DNA of 64,000 bases. Source: Thiomicrorhabdus cannonii (GTDB lineage Bacteria; Pseudomonadota; Gammaproteobacteria; Thiomicrospirales; Thiomicrospiraceae). The notes below the pieces were generated by a model. It saw only the letters and a program-made list of their open reading frames with translations. It had not been told where the DNA came from and made no database searches. This document shows, one piece after another, positions 57,687-64,000 of the stretch (the stretch's first letter is position 1; every line of letters starts with the position of its first letter). The position numbers and the translations under genes are program-made. The stretch lies in contig NZ_JACBGH010000001.1 in the NCBI RefSeq assembly GCF_013391695.1, forward strand, positions 62,001 through 126,000. Reading direction: 5' to 3'.

Positions 57687-58973
57687 TTAATAAAAGTAAC
57701 TGCGAATGGCTCGATGCAACTTTTCAGCGAGCGCCTGACGAGGCAGACTGGCAAATTCAGCGTGCAATGCATCGGCGATGTCGATAAAACGTTCGACTAA
57801 ATTCGGATCAAAATGCTGCCCTGCCTCCTCGCGAAGAATCTGCAGGGAGGCAGCCACACTGAAAGGTTCCTTATATGGGCGCTTTGAGGTTAAGGCATCA
57901 AATACATCCGCAATGGCAAAAATACGCGCATTCAGAGGGATATTCTCTCCTTTGAGCGCATGCGGATAGCCCTTGCCATTATATTTTTCGTGATGGAACT
58001 CAACAATATCCTTGGCGCTGTTGAGCCAGGTCGATACCCTGACGATATCGGCCCCCTCTTTCACATGGCTCTGCATCACTGCAAACTCTTCATCGGTCAA
58101 CTTTCCAGGCTTGAGCAGGATGTTATCGGATATGGCAATCTTGCCGATGTCATGTACAAACGCTCCCTTAATCAGTTCTCTGCAGCGTTCCTTTGAAATC
58201 CCCATGCGTTCAGCCAATGCCAAAGCATACAGAGTCACCCTAAAATTATGCTCATCCGTATCCGAATCGCGTTTTGAAATCGCGGAACCGATCAGTTCGA
58301 GCATCTCCATATTGCCTTGCAGGATTTCAAGCTTGCGGGTCTGGGTTTCTTTAAAAAGGGACATGACGACAGGATATATGACCGCAGCGGCCACTAAAAC
58401 CGACAACATCACCGCCAACATCGCTTCAATCAGGTGGCGGTACTGCTGTTTAAGAAATAGTTCGGGATAGGTATAGACCATTTCGACATAACCAAATATT
58501 TCCTTTTCTTTTTTCAAAGGCAGGAATATCTGGATATACAGCTTATCGTGGTCATAGAAGGCATTGTAGATATGCTCGTTTTTAGGATTCATATGCACGC
58601 GCGCTTCAACGGCGCTTTTGGCCAACGGATCGCTTGAAGTCGCTGCAATGACTTCCTCACCCTCTACATCATAGAGTTCAACAAAGCTGAAATAGCGGGT
58701 GACATACTCATTGGCCACCTGTAAAAGCTGCTGTATATCCGTTTCCGTCAGCTGGCTGCCTCTTTCCAACAAACTCAGTTCGGAAGCGTGCGTCACAATC
58801 ATCTGCTCCGCCAAGACTTGCGCGCTTTCAACCGCATCCTCTTCAAACTGCTCTATACCGTAAAACCAAAGGAATGCCGACGTCAGCATACCGGCAAAAA
58901 AGGCCGTCAAACCGATGCGAAAAATCAATTGTTGATGTAATTGACGTGAGGATGCGGAACGGATAAATTTCAC
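57687..58973 (-). CDS. HD-GYP domain c-di-GMP phosphodiesterase with periplasmic sensor
   Basis: A 428-residue inner-membrane signalling protein. Membrane segments at about 18-40 and 185-207 flank a periplasmic sensor (about 41-184). The HD-GYP domain has HNFRVTLYALALAERMG, FVHDIGKIAISDNILLKPGKLT, HHEKYNGKGYPHALKGENIPLNARIFAIADVFDALTSKRPYKEP, with the HD metal residues and the GYP motif intact, so activity against c-di-GMP is likely. GTG at 58973 is the start. It lies downstream of cheW and the riboswitch-controlled receptor gene, but a terminator separates them. Confidence 0.92.
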   Translation of the reverse strand: MKFIRSASSRQLHQQLIFRIGLTAFFAGMLTSAFLWFYGIEQFEEDAVESAQVLAEQMIVTHASELSLLERGSQLTETDIQQLLQVANEYVTRYFSFVELYDVEGEEVIAATSSDPLAKSAVEARVHMNPKNEHIYNAFYDHDKLYIQIFLPLKKEKEIFGYVEMVYTYPELFLKQQYRHLIEAMLAVMLSVLVAAAVIYPVVMSLFKETQTRKLEILQGNMEMLELIGSAISKRDSDTDEHNFRVTLYALALAERMGISKERCRELIKGAFVHDIGKIAISDNILLKPGKLTDEEFAVMQSHVKEGADIVRVSTWLNSAKDIVEFHHEKYNGKGYPHALKGENIPLNARIFAIADVFDALTSKRPYKEPFSVAASLQILREEAGQHFDPNLVERFIDIADALHAEFASLPRQALAEKLHRAIRSYFY

Positions 58974-59124
58974 AATTAACCCTACTTTGAGTAACAGTTA
59001 AACGAAACTTTATAGAATAATCAGACCTACGACAAGGTATTTAATCGGATATGCAGCATACAGCATCTTGAACGTTCTGTATTAGCAAAACATTGGGTTC
59101 GACTAGCGCGCTGTCGCCTGAAAT

Positions 59125-59153
59125 AAAAAACCGCCCAAATTAGGCGGTTTTTT
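59125..59153 (-). terminator. Terminator of the chemoreceptor-cheW operon
   Basis: AACCGCC and GGCGGTT pair around a seven-base loop; on the minus strand a T-run follows. Confidence 0.9.
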
Positions 59154-59177
59154 AGGTTTCTTCTAAAGTATGGCGCC

Positions 59178-59717
59178 TTACGCGGCTGCCAGCTTCTGAA
59201 AGACGCCCTTGTGCAATAAGTGGTCGACATTCAGAACGATGGCCATCTTGTCACCCACACTGGCCAGGCCCTGGATAAACTCGTCACTGACACGGTCACC
59301 GGACCTGAACGACGGTGCAGCCTGTAAACCGTCGAGATCAATGTCTTCCACATCGCTGACGCCGTCTACCACCAAACCGACGGTTTTTTGCAGGTTTTCC
59401 TGGGCATCACCACCTTCCATTTTGGTAATAATGACAACGGTGCTGTCATTATAGGTGGCCTGCCCGATATGGAAGCGTTCGCGCAGGTCGACAATCGGCA
59501 CGATCGTACCGCGAATATTAATGACCCCTTTGACATATTCAGGCGTCTCCGGCAACTGGGTGGTTTTTTCCCAGCCGCGAATTTCCTGAACACGCAAAAT
59601 GTCGATACAGTAGGTTTCAGCTCCCAACACAAAAGTCAAAAACTGTGCCTGATGCTGCTTGCCTTTTTGATCTTCAACTGCTTTATTCAGCGAGCGATTC
59701 TGGGTTGGCGCATCCAT
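59178..59717 (-). CDS. cheW: Chemotaxis coupling protein CheW
   Basis: A 179-residue adaptor linking chemoreceptors to the kinase CheA. It contains FLTFVLGAETYCIDILRVQEIRGWEKTTQLPETPEYVKGVINIRGTIVPIVDLRERF and VGLVVDGVSDVEDI, the two beta barrels of the CheW fold. It overlaps the chemoreceptor stop by one base, so the two are coupled. Confidence 0.95.
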   Translation of the reverse strand: MDAPTQNRSLNKAVEDQKGKQHQAQFLTFVLGAETYCIDILRVQEIRGWEKTTQLPETPEYVKGVINIRGTIVPIVDLRERFHIGQATYNDSTVVIITKMEGGDAQENLQKTVGLVVDGVSDVEDIDLDGLQAAPSFRSGDRVSDEFIQGLASVGDKMAIVLNVDHLLHKGVFQKLAAA

Positions 59718-61960
59718 CAGAAATCACCCCACTCATCAGAGTCACCCGTATGCTTTGGTGCCGGTTTCACCTCAAACTTGGGGGCTTGCTTAGATTGCGA
59801 GTTGAGTTGCGGCTTGGAGTGCGCCAACGCCTGCATCGGCTTTTTAGCGGCCGGAGACGCCAGGCGGCGCGCTGTTCCCATATCGTGTCCTATTTTGAAG
59901 AACGCCATATCTCTGCTCAAATTATTCGCCTGCTCACTCATGCTTTCTGCCGCCGCAGTGGTCTCTTCAACCAACGCAGCATTCTGCTGAGTGACCTGAT
60001 CGATCTGGCTGATCGCCACATGCACCTGAGTCACACCATTGGCCTGTTCTGAAGAGGCACGGGCAATCTGTTCAATCATTACAGTTACCGATTCAATCGA
60101 TCGATTGATCTCGTTCAACATCTCTCCGGATTGCGAGGCCAATTGCGTGCCTTGACCGATACGCGTCACGCTTTCATCGATCAAAGTCTTAATATCCTTA
60201 GCCGCTTCGGCTGACTTTTGCGCCAGAGCACGCACTTCACCGGCCACGACCGCGAAACCGCGACCGTGATCGCCCGCTCTTGCCGCTTCGACCGCAGCGT
60301 TCAACGCCAGCAAGTTAGTTTGGAAAGCAATACCGTCAATTAATGTGACGATATCAGCAATCTTATGGCTCGACTCCTGAATGGCATTCATTGCACTGAT
60401 CGTCTGCTGCATCACTTGGCTGCCTTCATTGGCTTGCGTACGCACGCCTTGCGCCACTTCCGCTGCACGCTGTGAGTTCTCGGTATTTGCCTCAACGGTA
60501 GAGTTCATCTCATCCATCGTCGCCGAGGTTTCTTCCAATGCAGCCGCCTGTTCCTGTACACGCTGGCTCAAATCGGACGAGCCACGGGAGACCTCTTCGG
60601 CAGCGCTGCTGACAATGCTGGATGCCTCGACCGCCTTGGAAACCACTTCAACCAGTTTTTGGGCTGAGGTATTCACCGCCTGCTTCAAGGTTTCCAAATC
60701 ACCGCGGTATTGCGCGCTGATGGTGTTGGTCAAATCCCCTTCCGACTGTGCAACCACCACACGGATAATCTCCGCCATCGCGCTGTCCAGATCCTGCATC
60801 GAACTGTTGATACGCTGTTTCATCAGATCCAACTGACCACGTGCATTCACCATCACGCGCTCTTGGAAACGACCGTCTTGCATCGCCCCCATGACATTGT
60901 TGATATTGGCAATCACTTCGTTGATTGCATGCATCGCTTCAGAAGTGTTAACCAGCATAGTACGGTATTCACCCTGTGCATTGGTATTCACAGTCACGTC
61001 AAACTGACCTTCATACAACGACTTCATAACGCTACCCATTTCAGTCATGACATTGGTCACGTTATCGGCACTGATGTTAATGCCTTCTTTAAGCTTGTTC
61101 AAATCACCCACATAGTTGTTGGTGATACGTTTTGAGAAATCACCTTGAGCCAAAGCGCCGATAGTTGTGTTGGCATCGCCGATTGCCTGCTGCATGCTCT
61201 TCAATAAGCTGTTCAACGCTTCTACCGACAAACCGATTTCATCGCGGTTCAGCACAGTTACCTGTTTGTCAAACTGGCCGGTTTTAACCACCTCCTGCAT
61301 CGCTTCCTGCATCGCTACCACCGGACGCACCACCACACGCATAATCCACAGGAAGAAACCGACACCGATAATTAAAGAAACAATCAAGATAGCCATGGCA
61401 ATTTTGATGGCAAAACTACCGGCAGCAGTACCTTCATCCGCAGACTGCTTGCTTAGCTCTTTTTGAAGCTCTACAAGCGCACCCAGTTCATCCCGATAAG
61501 TACGGCTGACCTGACGTGTTTCAGGAGAAAGATAGAGATTCAATGCAGCGTCTGTTTGCCCTGAGGTGGCCAATTCAATCATACGCTGCCTCATCACACC
61601 TTGCGCCTTACGGGCTTGAATGGTTTTCTCCAAAAGTGCCCGGCCTTGCGCCGACTTGATGCTCTCTTCCAAATACGTATAGGCTTGGTTATTCGCATCA
61701 CGACGATTGTTAATGCGGCGCATGGCCTCATCACGTTCTTGCTGATCGCGCGCCTGAATCAACTGGCCGACATCGCGCTCTACGGCAACACGACGCTGAT
61801 CAATCCCTAACAGCGCCACCACTTTCGGTACGCGATCCTCGACGACCAGATTCAATGAACTATTAATGGTATTGATTTGCATTAATGACACCACCCCTAA
61901 AATGATGGTCATTACTATCAGGATTGAAAACGCTAACACCAACCTGAGCTTGACTGTCAT
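59717..61960 (-). CDS. Methyl-accepting chemotaxis protein
   Basis: A 747-residue receptor with a first membrane segment (about 8-28), a four-helix-bundle periplasmic ligand domain, a second segment (about 187-210), HAMP domains ([21 protein letters not shown] and repeated HAMP-like blocks to about 420), and a signalling hairpin containing [55 protein letters not shown]. The C-terminus GDSDEWGDF resembles, but is not, the CheR-tether pentapeptide. A c-di-GMP-I riboswitch lies upstream. Confidence 0.95.
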   Translation of the reverse strand: MTVKLRLVLAFSILIVMTIILGVVSLMQINTINSSLNLVVEDRVPKVVALLGIDQRRVAVERDVGQLIQARDQQERDEAMRRINNRRDANNQAYTYLEESIKSAQGRALLEKTIQARKAQGVMRQRMIELATSGQTDAALNLYLSPETRQVSRTYRDELGALVELQKELSKQSADEGTAAGSFAIKIAMAILIVSLIIGVGFFLWIMRVVVRPVVAMQEAMQEVVKTGQFDKQVTVLNRDEIGLSVEALNSLLKSMQQAIGDANTTIGALAQGDFSKRITNNYVGDLNKLKEGINISADNVTNVMTEMGSVMKSLYEGQFDVTVNTNAQGEYRTMLVNTSEAMHAINEVIANINNVMGAMQDGRFQERVMVNARGQLDLMKQRINSSMQDLDSAMAEIIRVVVAQSEGDLTNTISAQYRGDLETLKQAVNTSAQKLVEVVSKAVEASSIVSSAAEEVSRGSSDLSQRVQEQAAALEETSATMDEMNSTVEANTENSQRAAEVAQGVRTQANEGSQVMQQTISAMNAIQESSHKIADIVTLIDGIAFQTNLLALNAAVEAARAGDHGRGFAVVAGEVRALAQKSAEAAKDIKTLIDESVTRIGQGTQLASQSGEMLNEINRSIESVTVMIEQIARASSEQANGVTQVHVAISQIDQVTQQNAALVEETTAAAESMSEQANNLSRDMAFFKIGHDMGTARRLASPAAKKPMQALAHSKPQLNSQSKQAPKFEVKPAPKHTGDSDEWGDF

Positions 61961-62214
61961 AGCCTATTCCTCTTTTTAAGATTTAATTCAATGTAAAAAC
62001 GGTTTATAAATTCTGCTTGATGACGTTTCATCGTCATCAGGAAGGCTGCAACCGCCATGCATCAGCGCCAAAGTGTTTAGATAGACGAAGGCATCTGGCG
62101 AATCATCGGCAAGAGCGCGATTCTTAGCAGCTAAGAGAAATTGAGGGCACAACAGGAGGAAGGAGACTTTCAATAAGCCTGCAAGCGAACACGGGCAAAC
62201 CCCGATAAATGGCT

Positions 62215-62312
62215 TGATCATCTGGCAACCGGCTGTCTTAAATGTTAATAAACAGTAAGACCCTTGGCTTTCCGTCCTTGCTTCACAACAAGTTTGGCAC
62301 AACAAATTCGGT
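62215..62312 (-). promoter_or_regulatory. c-di-GMP-I (GEMM-I) riboswitch upstream of the chemoreceptor gene
   Basis: On the minus strand a stem CTTGTT-GTGA-AGCAAG with GNRA tetraloop (62292-62277) is followed by GGACGGAAAGCCAAGGGTCT (62277-62258), close to the GEMM core GGACGCAAAGCC..GGGTCT. A second arm GTCTTA/TAAGAC (62261-62235) follows, then the conserved AGCCGGTTGCC (about 62235-62224). CAAAC precedes the first stem. The aptamer ends about 255 bases before the ATG at 61960; the expression platform was not resolved. Confidence 0.78.
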
Positions 62313-62442
62313 GGGAAATATACAAAAACCTTATTGATAGGTCAAGAATTTTTATTACGTTTTATTACAAACCTCTTTTGGAGGTTACGATTTATTGCAA
62401 TTAACCTTATTTAATCAAGTTGAATTCAAAAGCAGACCGCAT

Positions 62443-63348
62443 TCAGTCCTCTTTACGTCTGCTCCACAGACTTGCAAACAGTGCGCCCGACAGATTGTGC
62501 CAAATGCTAAACAGCGCACCGGGCAAAGCACTCGCCGCGGTGTAATACTTAAGCGCCAGTGCAACACTTAACCCGGAGTTCTGCATTCCCACTTCAATTG
62601 CCACGGTTCGTGCAATCACCGAGTCGTAGCCCAGTCTTCTGCTCAGCCAGTAACCACTTGCCATGCCGGTCAGATTGTGCAGAATCACCGCCAGCATCAC
62701 CGTCAACGCCACACTCTGCAGATTGGCCTGATTCAACGCCACCACTATCGCAATAATAAACACAATCGCCCACACCGACACCCACGGAAACAGCCATTCA
62801 ACGCTGGCTGCACGTGCACCCAAGAAGCGTCTGAGCAACATGCCGACCGTCACCGGCACCAAAATCAATTTGAGCAGACTCACCATCATGTCATGCGCCG
62901 GCACCTCCACCCGCTGCCCCAGATATGCCCAAGTCAACAACGGCATGGCCAACACCGCCAGCAAGGTGGAAACCAGTGTCATACTCACCGACAAAGCCAA
63001 GTGCCCTTTGGCCAGATAAGTCATCACATTGGAAGCCGTGCCGCCCGCCGTCGCGCCTACCAGCATCATGCCGACGGTCAGTTCGCTCGACAATCCCAAA
63101 GCAATGGAGATCAGAAAAGCCGCCAACGGCATGACGCCAAATTGAATCAACACACCGAGCGCCACCACTTTTTTGAGGCGCAAGACCTCCTCAAAATCCT
63201 GCAGGCGCAAGCTGAAGCCCATGCCAAGCATCACCACCATCAACAGCGGCATAATCCAGCTTTGATAACCCGCAAACCCCTGCGGCCAGAAGAACGCCAA
63301 CAGCGCAAAACCCACTGCCAATAACGGAAACAGACGTGTCAACAACAC
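62443..63348 (-). CDS. Bile acid:sodium symporter (BASS) family transporter
   Basis: A 301-residue inner-membrane protein with about nine hydrophobic spans. Family motifs include MGFSLRLQDFEEVLR, GATAGGTASNVMTYLAKGHLALSVSMT and ARTVAIEVGMQNSGLSVALALKY. Bacterial members move organic acids such as pantoate or pyruvate-type anions; the substrate here is unknown. GTG 63348 is preferred over the longer ATG frame (63456) because GGGAG lies seven bases before it and the upstream part has no membrane-protein character. Confidence 0.87.
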   Translation of the reverse strand: MLLTRLFPLLAVGFALLAFFWPQGFAGYQSWIMPLLMVVMLGMGFSLRLQDFEEVLRLKKVVALGVLIQFGVMPLAAFLISIALGLSSELTVGMMLVGATAGGTASNVMTYLAKGHLALSVSMTLVSTLLAVLAMPLLTWAYLGQRVEVPAHDMMVSLLKLILVPVTVGMLLRRFLGARAASVEWLFPWVSVWAIVFIIAIVVALNQANLQSVALTVMLAVILHNLTGMASGYWLSRRLGYDSVIARTVAIEVGMQNSGLSVALALKYYTAASALPGALFSIWHNLSGALFASLWSRRKED

Positions 63349-63363
63349 CTTATCTCTCCCAAT

Positions 63364-63387
63364 AAAAAACCCGCATAACGCGGGTTC
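63364..63387 (-). terminator. Terminator of the DUF445 gene
   Basis: AACCCGC and GCGGGTT pair around GTTAT; on the minus strand TTTTT follows. It lies just upstream of the BASS gene. Confidence 0.85.
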
Positions 63388-63389
63388 AT

Positions 63390-64000
63390 TTAAACAACAT
63401 ACTGCGAAAGCAGCGCCGAAAGCAGGCCGATCAGGCCGCCGAAGACCCCGCCCCAAACCACCAGCCAGCCAAGATGTTCTTTGATCATCTGCTGAATCAG
63501 CTGTTTGACCAACTCCGGCGTCAACTCGGCCAGACGCGATTCGATAATCGATTCGATTTTATGCTGGATATCCGTCATCACATCCGGACGGTCAATCTCG
63601 TTTTGCAGCAACGCAATAAAGCCCTCCTGCTCGGTGATCTCAATCAGCGCACTTTGCAGATTGGTCACAAACGGCTCTTTGAGCGGTTTAAGCGCGTCGG
63701 CCCCGCCGAACATACTCAGCATGCCGCCAAACGACGAGTTCATAATGGTCTGCACCAGTTTGTCGTAAGCGGGCGTTAGGTCCACCTTTTCGATCACCGG
63801 CGCCAGTTTTAAATGCTGCGAAATGTCGCCCTGCCCGCTGACAAAACGGTCGATATTCGCCTGATTGAAAAACTGTTCCATCATCAAGGTGCGGATGGCG
63901 TTCTTGAAATCCTCGAAACGATTCGGGATAACGCCCGAACCATAAAGCCCCGGCACGCGTTCAAACAGCATATGAATCGCCAGGGCGTTGGTCAGCGCGC
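63390..64000 (-). CDS. DUF445 family membrane protein, C-terminal part
   Basis: The frame runs in from beyond the window (ALTNALAIHMLFERVPGLYGSGVIPNRFEDF is continuous from 64000), so the Met at 63971 is internal. DUF445 proteins have an N-terminal membrane region with a GALTNWLAIKMLF motif, long helices, and a C-terminal membrane segment, here LGWLVVWGGVFGGLIGLLSALLSQYVV. The function is unknown. About 200 C-terminal residues are in the window. Confidence 0.85.
   Translation of the reverse strand, partial: ALTNALAIHMLFERVPGLYGSGVIPNRFEDFKNAIRTLMMEQFFNQANIDRFVSGQGDISQHLKLAPVIEKVDLTPAYDKLVQTIMNSSFGGMLSMFGGADALKPLKEPFVTNLQSALIEITEQEGFIALLQNEIDRPDVMTDIQHKIESIIESRLAELTPELVKQLIQQMIKEHLGWLVVWGGVFGGLIGLLSALLSQYVV

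Noticed and set aside
61988-62305. 105-codon minus-strand ORF upstream of the chemoreceptor
   Set aside because: It overlaps the c-di-GMP riboswitch and its leader; the translation has no protein-like pattern.

Overview
The window is bacterial chromosome from a gammaproteobacterium, most likely a sulfur-oxidising chemolithotroph of the Thiomicrospira/Hydrogenovibrio/Thiomicrorhabdus type. That placement is an inference from a sulfide:quinone-oxidoreductase-like flavoprotein beside a DUF6858 gene, a chemotaxis/c-di-GMP cluster and a compact selenocysteine locus; no rRNA or other phylogenetic marker is present.

Positions 1-26074 are the late half of a Mu-like prophage. The order is lysis genes, Mu-type packaging and head genes (DUF3486, terminase, DUF935 portal, F-like protein, protease, major head protein), then a contractile tail whose middle and baseplate genes are P2-like (sheath, tube, E/E' with a -1 frameshift, tape measure, U, X, D, W, J, I, fibres), and finally a Dam-type methylase behind a structured leader. 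At least four genes look like late additions: a two-gene low-GC cassette at 6729-8260 and single antisense genes at 18339-18644 and 24321-24992. The right prophage end, with two adjacent 22-bp repeats, is at about 26074 and lies inside comEC, which is therefore cut.

Positions 26075-36684 are ordinary chromosome: the comEC 5' part, a DUF2062 membrane protein, a Lon-type protease, an ammonium transporter, a PLP-dependent desulfhydrase-like enzyme, the flavoprotein, a DUF6858 gene, greB and an HAD-type gene. An 18-19-bp repeat recurs several times here.

Positions 36717-42279 are a selenium locus, all on the minus strand: a selenoprotein peroxiredoxin with an in-frame UGA and a candidate SECIS hairpin, a YedE-type transporter, selA, selB and the tRNA-Sec gene only 5 bp after selB.

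Positions 42281-55693 are a complete Tn7-like transposon (13.4 kb) with 26-bp terminal inverted repeats and a TCAAG target duplication on both sides. It carries tnsA-tnsB-tnsC-tniQ on the minus strand and, as cargo on the plus strand, a type I restriction-modification operon hsdR-hsdM-hsdS with a translationally coupled fourth gene for a coiled-coil membrane protein. A candidate structured RNA lies in the left end. The insertion point lies exactly between the stop codon of an SGNH-hydrolase lipoprotein gene and the peroxiredoxin promoter, and the target duplication restores both.

Positions 55694-64000 hold the SGNH lipoprotein, an EF-hand-like calcium-binding protein, an HD-GYP phosphodiesterase, CheW and a chemoreceptor gene preceded by a c-di-GMP-I riboswitch, a BASS-family transporter and a DUF445 protein that runs off the window.
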